DNA of 64,000 nucleotides from Alphaproteobacteria bacterium (GCA_013289265.1 JABDAH010000003.1:1-64000); one strand, 5' to 3'; numbered from the stretch's first letter, positions 1 to 8,352 are shown. A program made the numbers and translations. Notes: generated by a model not told the origin, from the sequence alone.

Positions 1-1680
1 GGCCATATTGATCCGAACACATCGCCAAGCGATGGCGGTTTTTCATTCGATGCCGCGCAAGCGCCCAAACAAATTCCAACCCGGCAGGCAGCTGATGCGC
101 TGCGCGAATTGCTGGTTGATGCGACTGTCCTTAAAATTGGCCACAACATTAAATACGATATGCAGGTATTGCAGCAGCATGACTTAAACGTCGCGCCTTA
201 TGATGACACGATGTTGCTGTCCTTTGCGCTGTCTGCTGGCGCGCACGGCCACGGGCTTGATTTTCTGGCGGAACTACATTGCCAGCATAAAATGATTTCC
301 TTCGACGAAGTCACGGGCACAGGCAAAAACCGCATTACTTTTGACCGCGTGCCATTGGACAAAGCCACCAATTACGCCGCGGAAGATGCCGATTTTACTT
401 TGCGCCTGTGGCATCTGCTGAAACCGCAGATCGCGCAGCAGAATGTCACGCGCGTTTATGAACGTATCGAAAAACCGCTAGTACCTGTAGTTGCGCAGAT
501 GGAAGCCACCGGCATTCGCATCGACCCGGAAGTTTTAAAAAAACAAAGCAACGGCTTTGCCAAGAAGCTGCAAATTCTGGAAGAAGAAATCACCAGACTT
601 GCGGGACACCCCTTTAATGTCGGATCGCCAAAACAACTGGGCGATGTGTTGTTCGGCGAGATGGGCCTACCCGGCGGCAGCAAAGGCAAAAACGGCGCTT
701 ACTCCACGGCAAGCGACGTGCTGGAACCGCTGGCAGAACTACATGACATTGTCGCCAAAGTTCTGGAATGGCGCGGCATCGCCAAGCTGAAATCAACTTA
801 CACTGACGCCCTGCCCGAACAGATCAATCCCAAAACCGGGCGCGTACATACATCATTCTCGCTAGTCGGCGCTGCTACGGGCCGCCTGTCATCGACCGAC
901 CCTAATTTGCAAAATATTCCGATCAAGACCGAAGATGGCCGCGCGATACGTCAGGCGTTCATAGCGGACGAAGGCTATACTTTATTGTCGGTCGATTATT
1001 CGCAAATTGAATTACGCTTGGCGGCGGAAATGGCGGGCATCAAAGCCCTCATTCAGGCTTTCCATGACAAAGTCGATATTCACGCGCTGACCGCGAGCCA
1101 GGTCTTTGGCATCCCGCTGAACGAATTGCCGCCGGATCGTCGTCGCGCCGCCAAGGCCATCAACTTCGGTATCATCTACGGCATCAGCGGCTTCGGCCTC
1201 GGCAAACAGATCGGCATTTCGCCCGGAGAAGCGAATGAATTCATCCGCCAGTATCTCGATCGTTTTCACGAGTTGCGCGACTGGATGAACGAAACCAAAG
1301 AATTCGCGCGCGATAAAGGCTATGTCGAAACCTTGTTTGGAAGACGCATTTATATCAACGGCATTAAGGACAAGATGCCCGCTCGTCGCAACGGCGCCGA
1401 ACGCGCGGCCATCAACGCGCCGCTGCAGGGTACAGCTGCCGATATCATGAAACGCGCGATGATCCGTATGGGACCCGCCCTCCTAGAGGCCAAACTCGGC
1501 ACACGTTTACTGCTTCAGGTGCATGACGAACTGGTTTTCGAAGTGCCGAAGGCAGAGCTGGAGGTGACAATTCCGCTGATTAAAAAAGTTATGGAAGAAG
1601 CACCCCTACCCGCGCAAAAACTGCAAGTGCCTATTATCGCCGAAGCTGGCCATGCCGCAAACTGGGCCGCCGCGCATTAA
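1..1680 (+). CDS. polA: DNA polymerase I, C-terminal part (5' end outside window)
   Basis: The reading frame is open from base 1, so this is the 3' part of polA; the 5' nuclease domain lies outside the window. The visible part starts in the 3'-5' exonuclease domain (IGHNIKYD, then YAAEDAD near base 380, the Exo III tyrosine/aspartate motif) and continues into the polymerase domain. Motif A (DYSQIELR) is at about base 994, motif B (RRAAKAINFGIIYG) near 1140-1185 and motif C (QVHDELVF) near 1520. All catalytic aspartates and the O-helix residues are present, so the enzyme should be active in gap filling and Okazaki fragment processing. The gene ends at TAA 1680, 73 bases before the next gene. 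Confidence 0.97.
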   Translation, partial: GHIDPNTSPSDGGFSFDAAQAPKQIPTRQAADALRELLVDATVLKIGHNIKYDMQVLQQHDLNVAPYDDTMLLSFALSAGAHGHGLDFLAELHCQHKMISFDEVTGTGKNRITFDRVPLDKATNYAAEDADFTLRLWHLLKPQIAQQNVTRVYERIEKPLVPVVAQMEATGIRIDPEVLKKQSNGFAKKLQILEEEITRLAGHPFNVGSPKQLGDVLFGEMGLPGGSKGKNGAYSTASDVLEPLAELHDIVAKVLEWRGIAKLKSTYTDALPEQINPKTGRVHTSFSLVGAATGRLSSTDPNLQNIPIKTEDGRAIRQAFIADEGYTLLSVDYSQIELRLAAEMAGIKALIQAFHDKVDIHALTASQVFGIPLNELPPDRRRAAKAINFGIIYGISGFGLGKQIGISPGEANEFIRQYLDRFHELRDWMNETKEFARDKGYVETLFGRRIYINGIKDKMPARRNGAERAAINAPLQGTAADIMKRAMIRMGPALLEAKLGTRLLLQVHDELVFEVPKAELEVTIPLIKKVMEEAPLPAQKLQVPIIAEAGHAANWAAAH

Positions 1681-1753
1681 CGCAGGACATACTTGACGAA
1701 ACCGGCAAGTTTGCCCACAGTTTGTAGATATTCTGAATTTTACAGGAGCTCTC

Positions 1754-2269
1754 ATGAAACCGCTGCATCCGCTCGCCCGTCTGATTTTCGCGAGCCGCTG
1801 GCTCCAGGTGCCGCTCTATGTCGGCCTTATTTTTGTACAGGGACTTTACGCTTACCGTTTTGTTGTCGAAATCTGGCAACTTCTTATCAACGCCACGCAT
1901 TTAACGGAACCTGAAGTCATGCTGGCCGTGCTCGGCCTTATCGATATCGTCCTGATATCGAACTTGCTGGTCATGGTCATTATTGGTGGTTACGAAACTT
2001 TCGTATCGCGACTTGACCTTGGCGGTCATCCGGATGAACCGGAATGGCTGGACCGCGTTTCCACGGGCACGCTGAAAATCAAACTGGCGCTTTCGCTGGT
2101 CAGCATCTCCTCAATCCATCTTTTAAGAACTTTTATCGATACCGAACACCAAACCGACCACACCATTATGTGGCAGGTGATTATTCTGCTGACCTTTATT
2201 TTCTCGGCGCTGGTAACGGCGTGGATTGACCGCATTACGCATCATTCCGCAGTTTCCACACCCAAATAA
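1754..2269 (+). CDS. YqhA/UPF0114 family membrane protein (TIGR00645)
   Basis: A 171-residue integral membrane protein. The N-terminus (RWLQVPLYVGLIF) and the middle segment (IDIVLISNLLVMVIIGGYETFVSR) are characteristic of the YqhA/UPF0114 family, which has no established function. Three or four hydrophobic segments are visible, at roughly residues 15-37, 50-80, 105-125 and 135-160. The start is supported by AGGAG eight bases upstream of ATG. The 3' end overlaps the convergent deacylase gene by 28 bases, so the two transcripts are partly antisense. Family assignment is confident; a biochemical role cannot be given. Confidence 0.9.
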   Translation: MKPLHPLARLIFASRWLQVPLYVGLIFVQGLYAYRFVVEIWQLLINATHLTEPEVMLAVLGLIDIVLISNLLVMVIIGGYETFVSRLDLGGHPDEPEWLDRVSTGTLKIKLALSLVSISSIHLLRTFIDTEHQTDHTIMWQVIILLTFIFSALVTAWIDRITHHSAVSTPK

Positions 2270-3117
2270 AGCCACTCGCCGCCGATATCGACATTGGCGT
2301 GCGGCAAGAGAACAAGACTGTCTTGCGGCGCGCGAATTTCCCTGCCCGATCCGTCAATCGCCAGCACATCGCCTTTTTTAACAGGTTGCAGATGCTGCCA
2401 GTGCTGCGTAAATTTTCCGCCGCTGTCCTGACGGAAAAAAACATCCTTTAACTTAACAAGCCGTACCGGGTTTAGCGTGATTTCCTGTTTAGGTTCATCC
2501 GTGAGATTAAGATAACGCAAAGCATTGCGAATAGCGTGGTAAGCAACTTCCGATGAGGCCGGGTCTTTATGCTGGCCGCATTCGATCAGCACCGCCGTCG
2601 CGCCCTGGCGCCGCGCATAGCCCGTGGTACCGATAGATTCGTTAGGATTTGTTTCCGCACGGCCTGCAGCAGCGTAAGCATCATCCCAGCCACAAAGTAC
2701 CGCTTCGCCGCCAAGCATCGCTGCCAGTTTCAAACCTTCAGCGCTGAAATCTTCAAGACTGATAAAAGGCGGACCACCGATAGTATAGGAATGGATATCA
2801 AGCACGACATCGGACGCCGCCAGCATCGGGCACAGAATATTACCCAGCTCCGCCTCATAGCAATCCGGCTTTTCCATCGGCACAAGATAGCGATTGAGAT
2901 TACGTTCGGTGTAACGCACATCGCGCTCATAAGCGCGTGGGTTGCAGATCGGCACGAATGTCACCTGCCCACGCGCGATTTTCAATTTACCGGAATTGAG
3001 TTCATCCATCACGCGGTTGATGCCGGCGGTGCCGCATTTCTCGTTGCCATGCACAGCCCCCAGCACCAGAAATTTCGGACCGGCTTGAGCGCCTTTATAG
3101 GGAAATGTTTTAATCAT
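2242..3117 (-). CDS. Succinylglutamate desuccinylase/aspartoacylase family zinc hydrolase
   Basis: A 291-residue protein of the AstE/AspA branch of the M14-like carboxypeptidase fold. The zinc ligands are visible: H23 and E26 in GAVHGNE, and H109 in DIHS. The arginine and asparagine block NPRAYERDVRYTERNLNR (about residues 59-76) is the substrate-carboxylate binding part of the family. Family members deacylate N-acyl amino acids or remove acyl groups from small molecules; the substrate here cannot be read from sequence. No ast or aspartate pathway gene is adjacent. It is encoded convergently to the YqhA-like gene with a short 3' overlap. Confidence 0.9.
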   Translation of the reverse strand: MIKTFPYKGAQAGPKFLVLGAVHGNEKCGTAGINRVMDELNSGKLKIARGQVTFVPICNPRAYERDVRYTERNLNRYLVPMEKPDCYEAELGNILCPMLAASDVVLDIHSYTIGGPPFISLEDFSAEGLKLAAMLGGEAVLCGWDDAYAAAGRAETNPNESIGTTGYARRQGATAVLIECGQHKDPASSEVAYHAIRNALRYLNLTDEPKQEITLNPVRLVKLKDVFFRQDSGGKFTQHWQHLQPVKKGDVLAIDGSGREIRAPQDSLVLLPHANVDIGGEWLYLGVETAE

Positions 3118-3193
3118 AGTGGTCAGTGGTCAGTGGTGAGAGATAAAATATCATTCTTCATCTCTGACCACTAATCTCTTTTTCTCTCCCTGC
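3118..3193. repeat. Short direct and inverted repeats between apaG and the deacylase gene
   Basis: The sequence gtggtca is repeated in tandem (about 3119-3135), and the same block occurs inverted at about 3166-3173 (tgaccac). On the minus strand this can fold into a hairpin just after apaG. There is no clear U-tract, so its use as a terminator is uncertain. Confidence 0.35.
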
Positions 3194-3601
3194 CTAATGC
3201 AGCCTTATCGGCTGGTAAGGGCTATCGAGCGAGAAAGCCGGGATCTCGATATCAAAAGCCTCGCCACGTTCGTTTTCCATCTGGTAAGTGCCGTTCATAA
3301 TACCGCTCGGCGTCGCAAGCGGCGTGCCGCTGGTGTAATCGAACACATCGCCCGGCTCCAGAACCGGTTGCTCGCCGATCACGCCAGGGCCGCGCACTTC
3401 GTGCAACTCGCCGCGCGCATCGGTAATACGCCAGCAGCGGCTGCGCAGCTGAACGGTTTCCCGTCCCAGATTTTCAATCGTGACATGATAGGCCCAGACA
3501 AAATGATTGTCGTTCGGCGCTGACTGGTCATCCAGATAGGCCGGGCGCACTGTTACACGAATATCCCGCGTCGTGGCGCTGTAGGTCATTGGTTTAGGCA
3601 T
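3194..3601 (-). CDS. apaG: ApaG domain protein (DUF525)
   Basis: A beta-sandwich protein of 135 residues with the ApaG signature: a paired-strand core ([27 protein letters not shown]) followed by the glycine-rich [12 protein letters not shown] loop and a C-terminal strand ([22 protein letters not shown]). I chose the ATG at 3601 rather than the longer frame to 3643, because AGAGGA lies just upstream and ApaG proteins start near MxxxTYSATT. ApaG is linked by phenotype to Co2+ resistance and Mg2+ efflux in enterobacteria; the molecular role is not settled. Start and family are secure. Confidence 0.93.
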   Translation of the reverse strand: MPKPMTYSATTRDIRVTVRPAYLDDQSAPNDNHFVWAYHVTIENLGRETVQLRSRCWRITDARGELHEVRGPGVIGEQPVLEPGDVFDYTSGTPLATPSGIMNGTYQMENERGEAFDIEIPAFSLDSPYQPIRLH

Positions 3602-3668
3602 GATTCCTCTTGCGATCAAGGAACAGTCTAGGCGAAAAAGCATCGAGGTGCTAGGTTTTAGGAATTAT

Positions 3669-3742
3669 GCGGGTGTAGCTCAATGGTAGAGCAGAAGCTT
3701 CCCAAGCTTACGACGAGGGTTCGATTCCCTTCACCCGCTCCA
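3669..3742 (+). tRNA. tRNA-Gly (anticodon CCC)
   Basis: A full cloverleaf of 74 bases with encoded CCA. The acceptor stem is GCGGGTG/CACCCGC, the D arm GCTC-AATGGTA-GAGC and the anticodon loop TTCCCAA, giving anticodon CCC. The T arm is GAGGG-TTCGATT-CCCTT, and TCCA forms the 3' end. One base pair at the top of the anticodon stem (27-43) is a mismatch, as in many glycine tRNAs. It sits directly upstream of the accessory region (3.77-16.1 kb), which makes it a candidate integration site, but I saw no repeated copy of its 3' end in the window. Confidence 0.96.
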
Positions 3743-3770
3743 CTTGTTTTGTCCCTAGAGGCAAAACGAG

Positions 3771-4091
3771 TTAGCAGCCCGGCATCCCGTCAACCAGATA
3801 GCGAATAGCCGTATCAAACTGGTCGGCAGGAAGGCGGGTAACATTGGGAATATTGAAACGGTCGGACAGGCGACGTTCAACGCGAAACTCGCTTTCGCCC
3901 GAATTCCAGGCAACATAGGCGATCAGGGCACTGATGGAGGTACGTTCATTAGCCGAAATAGGGGCAGAAGCCGCCTCGGCAGGCTGGCGCATCCAGTTCT
4001 TAACGTAAATAATAGCGGCAGATTGCGGATTTTCATCCGAATTCAGGGTATTTTCGGGGCGATTCTGAATTTCATCCAATTTGATAATCAT
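3771..4091 (-). CDS. Small protein of unknown function, related to the protein at 6825-7217
   Basis: A 106-residue soluble protein with no motif I recognise. Its C-terminal half (about residues 55-105) aligns with the C-terminal half of the 6825-7217 product: an Ala/Leu-rich helix, a spaced acidic/basic helix, a short F-x-I/V turn, a Leu-Pro or Ile-Pro step and a last helix ending in L-V/I-D. This suggests a shared small helical domain of about 50 residues. The gene lies 28 bases after the tRNA-Gly on the opposite strand. I cannot name a function. Confidence 0.55.
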   Translation of the reverse strand: MIIKLDEIQNRPENTLNSDENPQSAAIIYVKNWMRQPAEAASAPISANERTSISALIAYVAWNSGESEFRVERRLSDRFNIPNVTRLPADQFDTAIRYLVDGMPGC

Positions 4092-4543
4092 AATTCAATC
4101 CTCGGCTATAGCATCACTATGTATGCGATTAATTTGTGGCTTTTTTGCAATCCCGCGGCAGTAACCATCTTTGACGAACAGCAACATACACTACCCATAG
4201 GGGGCAATTAAATACCAAAAATTAGTTGCGTGTACGGAATGTTTAGTTTATAAAATATTAAAATAGCGATATAGACCATCACCATAGTTAAAATCCACGC
4301 GCTCGACAAGCTAGGTAAAAGTGATAGTAACGGGGATGAAAGTAATGCTTTGCTTGCATCTGACTCCCCAAAAAGGGTAATTCTATACCGGAATTTGTTT
4401 TTAGTTTTAAAGAGCTTGATCTGTTGCAGTGCAAAAGTGAGCAGGCGGTGATGAGAGAACAGCCTGTTGATTTTTGAACTGAAGAAACCGAGCAGAAAAA
4501 TTTGTTTAACCCGCGTCCCATGAAACATTAGGCACGAGTAAAA
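4092..4543. other. 450-base gap without a supportable gene
   Basis: AT-rich stretch between the small protein (minus) and the first HTH regulator (plus). A minus-strand open frame (4208-4561) exists, but it has no ribosome binding site, its composition is unlike the neighbouring genes and its 5' end runs into the start of the HTH gene, so I do not call it. The promoter of the regulator should lie here, but I see no convincing -35/-10 pair. Confidence 0.5.
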
Positions 4544-5218
4544 ATGATAACAGGACCTCAATTACGCGCCGCGCGCGGCTTGCTGGATTGGACCCGCACG
4601 GAAGTGGCCAAGGCCGCCAAAGTTTCGCCGGAGACCGTCAAAAATATCGAACACGGCACCTTCCGCCCGCAGGAAGAAACCGCAGAACGCATCAAGAAAG
4701 CCTTCGCGCAGTATGATGTCATCTTCACCGAGAATGAAGGTGTGATGATCAAGAAGGACGGAATAGCCACCTTAGAAGGATTTGACGGCCTCAAGACCTT
4801 CATGGACGATGTATATGAAACCTGCAAACAATCCTACTCATTGGATGGTACCAAACCTGTATGTGTTTCGAATTGCGATAATAACCTTTTTAAAAAGCAT
4901 CTTAGAGACTACGGTGCCCCTCATATCAACCGTATGATGAAAATTGAAAAATTAGCAATTCGCACTTTGGCAACTAAAAAGGATGAAACAATTGTTGCTG
5001 GGGCCAATGACGGCGCTAAATATCTTGTTTATAAATATACGCGAGAGAACAACAAATCGTTGCCATTTTATGTTTATGGGGACAAATTTGCCATCGTTAA
5101 TTTTGATGTCGAAAATGCGCCAAGAATAATCGTTATTAGTTCAGCATTAGTCGCACAGTCATTTCGTGATCAGTTTGAGATTATGTGGAAAACGGCATTT
5201 GATAAACCAGAAAGATAA
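4544..5218 (+). CDS. XRE-family HTH regulator with TrmB/PLD-like sensor-type C-terminus (paralogue A)
   Basis: A 224-residue protein in two parts. Residues 5-60 form an XRE-type helix-turn-helix (LRAARGLLDWTRTEVAKAAK, then SPETVKNIEHG). Residues 75-220 form a sensor-type domain ending in LPFYVYGDKFAIVNFD and SSALVAQSFRDQFEIMWK. The C-terminal pattern (Y-G-D-K-x-A-I strand, then a helix with aromatic-W end) resembles the C-terminal end of TrmB-type regulators; this is my inference from pattern only. It is the most divergent of five paralogues in this window and stands 16 bases upstream of the GNAT and panD genes, which it may regulate. Confidence 0.8.
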   Translation: MITGPQLRAARGLLDWTRTEVAKAAKVSPETVKNIEHGTFRPQEETAERIKKAFAQYDVIFTENEGVMIKKDGIATLEGFDGLKTFMDDVYETCKQSYSLDGTKPVCVSNCDNNLFKKHLRDYGAPHINRMMKIEKLAIRTLATKKDETIVAGANDGAKYLVYKYTRENNKSLPFYVYGDKFAIVNFDVENAPRIIVISSALVAQSFRDQFEIMWKTAFDKPER

Positions 5219-5234
5219 TTAAGGATTCGGCATT

Positions 5235-6194
5235 ATGTCATTCGTAACTGGAAATACACCAGGTCGGGGCTCGAAAGCCTCTACCAGCCCAAGTTCTTTG
5301 GAACATTCTTCCCTAGGATCTGTGACAGGCTCGTCTTTCAATGATGGACACCGGGAGCTGACAGCTTCTTCAGGTAAGCGCGGCCCTCAACGTGAACACG
5401 AAAAATTTGCGAACGATAATCGTTTAATTGTTCCACCTATTGAAGATAAATTTGATCGTTTCGTAATTCGTGAATTTCGCCCAAATGATCTTCGGCGGTT
5501 ACGGGAATTGAATAATGACGTTTATTTTGCCCATTTAAGACTACCAGCAGACGATGGTAATCCTGGCGGCCCAGAGGGGTTTTTAAGAAGCGCCCTTCAG
5601 CAACAAAAACAAGGCTCAATTCGCACAGACTTTTACCTGGCTATCGAAGATAAGCAAAATGGAGAATTGATGGGCTCAGTAATGCTGTATGATTATGATG
5701 CAGAGAAACATAGCGCAGCGATTGCTTATCTTGTTGACCCATCCTATCAAAGAATAAGAATTGCGACAGACGCCACCATTAGGTTGCTGGTTCGCGTTAC
5801 CACGGCACTTAAATTGCAATCATTCTATGCAACGATTGACCCAAACAATCAGCCCAGCATTAGCCTTATCAAACGTTTGGGCTTTAATAAAGCAGGAGAC
5901 GTGTTCACTAGTTCTTATCCAGCTAACCCAGCATATGCTGAGAATTTTGATAGGCATAAACGCCTTAGACTGGGCATTAGGCAAAAATTTGAAATTACGC
6001 TCACTGCTCTTATCGAGCGTGCAAAGAAAATTGAGCCATCATGGAAAGGTGAAGTCGTTGACGGAGCTGGGGACGCAAAACGACTAGCGATGCAAGAAGC
6101 AAGAGGTAATCGTGAATTGTTAGTAATGGAAAGAACAGCGACAAGATCAACTAAGGGTTTTAGTGCCCTAGAAATATCGGCATTAAAGACATAA
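5235..6194 (+). CDS. GNAT-fold acetyltransferase-like protein beside panD
   Basis: A 319-residue protein. Residues 1-70 are polar and low in hydrophobics. Residues 72-235 carry a GNAT fold: VIREFRPNDLRRLRELN at the N-terminal strand, a central MGSVMLYDYD strand, AIAYLVDPSYQ before the pyrophosphate loop and NQPSISLIKRLGF at the C-terminal motif. The usual Q/R-x-x-G-x-G/A acetyl-CoA loop reads QRIRIAT, so the glycines are missing and catalysis may be weak or lost. The C-terminal 80 residues are a basic helical tail. The gene lies between an HTH regulator and panD on the same strand with short gaps. E. coli PanD needs the GNAT-like protein PanZ/PanM for maturation, so a partner role with PanD is a reasonable guess. 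The region is more AT-rich than its flanks. Confidence 0.75.
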   Translation: MSFVTGNTPGRGSKASTSPSSLEHSSLGSVTGSSFNDGHRELTASSGKRGPQREHEKFANDNRLIVPPIEDKFDRFVIREFRPNDLRRLRELNNDVYFAHLRLPADDGNPGGPEGFLRSALQQQKQGSIRTDFYLAIEDKQNGELMGSVMLYDYDAEKHSAAIAYLVDPSYQRIRIATDATIRLLVRVTTALKLQSFYATIDPNNQPSISLIKRLGFNKAGDVFTSSYPANPAYAENFDRHKRLRLGIRQKFEITLTALIERAKKIEPSWKGEVVDGAGDAKRLAMQEARGNRELLVMERTATRSTKGFSALEISALKT

Positions 6195-6227
6195 ACTTTT
6201 AACAACGGCCTCAAAAGGAGACAAAAA

Positions 6228-6797
6228 ATGGATCACCCCGTAATGACAGATGATACGGTTGTGACTTTTGGCCTGTTAAAGCAGCTTCACATTTCCCCAG
6301 AACCTACTCGTGAATATTGCTACGGCAAAATTCATCGCTGCGTAGTTACACAAGCAGATCCCGATTATCTTGGTTCCATAACAATAGACGCGGGCTTGTT
6401 ACGAGCATCAGGTATTCTGCCACATACCAAAGTTGAAGTTGTAAATATTTCACGCAAGGACTCTGCTCGCATTATGACTTATGTTATTGAGGGGCCAGAG
6501 AACTCAGGCGTCATTTGTTTGAACGGTGCCGCCGCACACCATTTCACGCGCGGGGATTTAGCAATCATTATGGCTTATGAGCGTGTGCCCGTTAGTCAAA
6601 TCCCTCATCGTCAACATCGCGCCATACGTGTAAATGGCGAAGAAGGAATCGTCGAAGGCAACACTAATAAAATAGTAGAGAATAAAGTTCACACAACCCC
6701 TTCACTAAGTGAATTGGGTGAACCAGAAAATAATCGTTTTGGTGAGAAATATTCCGACCCTGAACATCAAGCTGAAGTGGTTGCACTCAAACGTTGA
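6228..6797 (+). CDS. panD: Aspartate 1-decarboxylase (pyruvoyl enzyme) with N- and C-terminal extensions
   Basis: A 189-residue PanD. The pro-enzyme cleaves itself between Gly and Ser to form the pyruvoyl cofactor, and then makes beta-alanine from aspartate for pantothenate and CoA. The self-cleavage site is G49-S50 (YLGSITID). Other key residues match the family: K34 in GKIHR, Y47, T84-Y85 in MTYVIEG and N99 in CLNGAAAH. Usual PanD is about 125-140 residues; this one has about 30 extra residues in front and about 50 behind. The start is set by AAAAGGAG upstream of ATG, so the N-terminal extension looks real. No panB or panC is adjacent. It probably forms a transcript with the GNAT gene. Confidence 0.93.
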   Translation: MDHPVMTDDTVVTFGLLKQLHISPEPTREYCYGKIHRCVVTQADPDYLGSITIDAGLLRASGILPHTKVEVVNISRKDSARIMTYVIEGPENSGVICLNGAAAHHFTRGDLAIIMAYERVPVSQIPHRQHRAIRVNGEEGIVEGNTNKIVENKVHTTPSLSELGEPENNRFGEKYSDPEHQAEVVALKR

Positions 6798-6824
6798 TTT
6801 AGGTCTTCAGGTATTTTGCTTCAA

Positions 6825-7217
6825 TCACCGCCTGCTCCGCACTCCATCAAGGCGCAGGTCGATGAGGAATTCCATGACATTGTGCAGACGGTGTTGCGGG
6901 ATTTTCCGGATATCGGTAACGCTGAATTCAGCCTCGACCATTGCCTCCAGCAACGCCTGATCGGTATCCTGACTATGGGCGATATGCGCCAGCAAGGCGT
7001 AGATGGAGAGCAAATCCTGCTCGCCAATGGGCGTGTTATCTTCGCGCACCAGCCAGACCTCGCCGCCCAGAACCGCATAGGTCAGCGGATGCTCTGGGCC
7101 GTTGCCGCTACGGCTGAAGGGCACAACCACCGTGCCGCCGATGCGGGCGATGATCGGCTCCATCCCCTTGCTTTCAGTAACATTCGCTGCGGTATCCTCT
7201 GCCTTTAAAGCACCCAT
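6825..7217 (-). CDS. Small protein of unknown function, related to the protein at 3771-4091
   Basis: A 130-residue soluble protein. I take the ATG at 7217 because CGGAG lies just upstream; the frame extends to a GTG at 7271 without such a signal. The N-terminal half has beta character (IGGTVVVPFSRSG, TYAVLGGEVWLVRED), and the C-terminal half (about residues 70-125) resembles the helical domain of the 3771-4091 product. The pattern of a short beta part plus a small helical end might be phage antirepressor-like, but this is speculative. It is convergent with panD, with 27 bases between stop codons. Confidence 0.55.
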   Translation of the reverse strand: MGALKAEDTAANVTESKGMEPIIARIGGTVVVPFSRSGNGPEHPLTYAVLGGEVWLVREDNTPIGEQDLLSIYALLAHIAHSQDTDQALLEAMVEAEFSVTDIRKIPQHRLHNVMEFLIDLRLDGVRSRR

Positions 7218-7434
7218 GGCATACTCCGTTTGCTGGTTCGCGACAGATGCAAGTGTCGTTATTTCCGGCACCTGCGCAACGCCTCAATTCATATGTTTTC
7301 GCTATGCTGCGTAGCGCTTTCATCTACTTTCCGGCAAAATATTGGTTTCATATACTGTAGGTATATTTTTCAGATAGTTTGGGGAGAAATATGTTGCCAG
7401 AAGAGCGGTGTAGTCCCCCCCCCTTACGAGAGAT

Positions 7435-7453
7435 ATGAAACCACTGGTTTCAT
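7435..7453. repeat. Perfect 9+1+9 palindrome
   Basis: ATGAAACCA-C-TGGTTTCAT is a perfect inverted repeat with a single central base, 180 bases upstream of the first HTH pair. It follows a run of nine C bases (7415-7423). It could be an operator for one of the dimeric HTH regulators or the core of a hairpin; nothing else in the sequence decides between them. Confidence 0.5.
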
Positions 7454-7480
7454 GAGAGGAGGGCCAAGATGGTAGCTGTA

Positions 7481-7566
7481 AGAGAACCCCTCACCTGCAA
7501 AAACTAAGGACTTGGCAAGCCAAGCCCAAGTTTTTGCTTCCTCTCCCTCAAGGGGAGAGGAACCCC
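7481..7566. repeat. Intergenic palindromic repeat element
   Basis: An arm agagaacccctcacc and the block CTCTCCCTCAAGGGGAGAGG with the trailing aacccc flank an inner imperfect stem (AAAACT...AGTTTTT). The same kind of C-rich/G-rich hairpin unit occurs at 26997-27102, so this is probably a dispersed intergenic repeat family. Confidence 0.6.
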
Positions 7567-7602
7567 ACTTTCCCTGCCGCAAATAATAAGCTAGCCTGCC
7601 GC
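7567..7602 (+). promoter_or_regulatory. Conserved upstream element of HTH pair 1
   Basis: This block matches 14665-14700, upstream of the second HTH pair, at 29 of 35 positions by eye. It ends about 33 bases before the start of the 7636 gene. Conservation of non-coding sequence at the same place before both pairs points to a promoter/operator that may be bound by one of the pair's own products. Confidence 0.5.
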
Positions 7603-7635
7603 TGTAAATTAAATGGTCTTTTTCAGGTGTGACCT

Positions 7636-8349
7636 ATGCAGGGCATGAGCAACCTCACCGCGCGACAGATTAAAGCCGCGCGCGCCCTGCTTGACTGGTC
7701 GCAGGATGATCTAGCCAAGGCGACGCATCTTTCCGTTGCCACAATTCGCAAAATCGAAACTGGAAATATCTCACCGCGTGGCAAAACCAACGACGATATC
7801 CGTCACGCTTTTGAGAATGCCGGGTTAGAATTTATTGAACCCGGCGGTGTGCGTTACTGTCCAGAGGACATTAAAGTTTATCAAGGGCACGAAGGTGCCA
7901 AAGCCTTTTTTGACGATGTTTACCACACCGCCAAAACAAGGGGCGGCGAATGCATTATTTTACATCCGTCAGCAAGAAAGTTTTTTGTTACTGTTTTAGG
8001 AGACTACCATTTGATCCATGTCGCAAGAATGGCGGCGATCAAAGACGGTTATTCCGTTAAATGTATTATAACAGAAGACGAAAATATTCTACCTGCGGCA
8101 AGTTATTGCGAATATCGTTGGATGTCCAAACGCTACATAGATGCTGCGCCTTTCTATGTATATAATGACAAATATGCGCTTATCATTCTTGATGCAGAAC
8201 CTTCACCAAAAATAATCGTTATTCAGTCGCATGCCGTTGCCGAAGCTCTTCGCCAACAATTTTATTCCATGTGGGAGAAGGCAACACCGCTTAATAAGCT
8301 AGAGAAGCCACAATCTCCGTCCGGCAAAAAACGCTTTGAAAAGCGGTGA
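7636..8349 (+). CDS. XRE-family HTH regulator with TrmB/PLD-like sensor-type C-terminus (paralogue B1)
   Basis: A 237-residue protein. The HTH lies at about residues 10-65 (IKAARALLDWSQDDLAKA, then VATIRKIETGNISPR). The sensor-type domain runs from about 75 to 225, with EDIKVYQGHEGAKAFFDDVY, a CEYRWMSKRY segment, PFYVYNDKYALIIL and ALRQQFYSMWEKATPLNK. It is very close to B2 directly downstream (gap of three bases) and to C1 at 14726, so these arose by recent duplication. The pair is probably cotranscribed from the conserved element at 7567-7602. DNA binding is well supported; the ligand is unknown. Confidence 0.85.
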   Translation: MQGMSNLTARQIKAARALLDWSQDDLAKATHLSVATIRKIETGNISPRGKTNDDIRHAFENAGLEFIEPGGVRYCPEDIKVYQGHEGAKAFFDDVYHTAKTRGGECIILHPSARKFFVTVLGDYHLIHVARMAAIKDGYSVKCIITEDENILPAASYCEYRWMSKRYIDAAPFYVYNDKYALIILDAEPSPKIIVIQSHAVAEALRQQFYSMWEKATPLNKLEKPQSPSGKKRFEKR

Positions 8350-8352
8350 TAT

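Noticed and set aside
2569-3174. Plus-strand frame of 201 codons opposite the deacylase gene
   Set aside because: Antisense shadow of a gene with intact zinc-site motifs; no domain and no supporting start.
4208-4561. Minus-strand frame of 117 codons with a hydrophobic C-terminal part
   Set aside because: No ribosome binding site, composition unlike its neighbours, and its 5' end overlaps the start of a clear HTH gene on the other strand.
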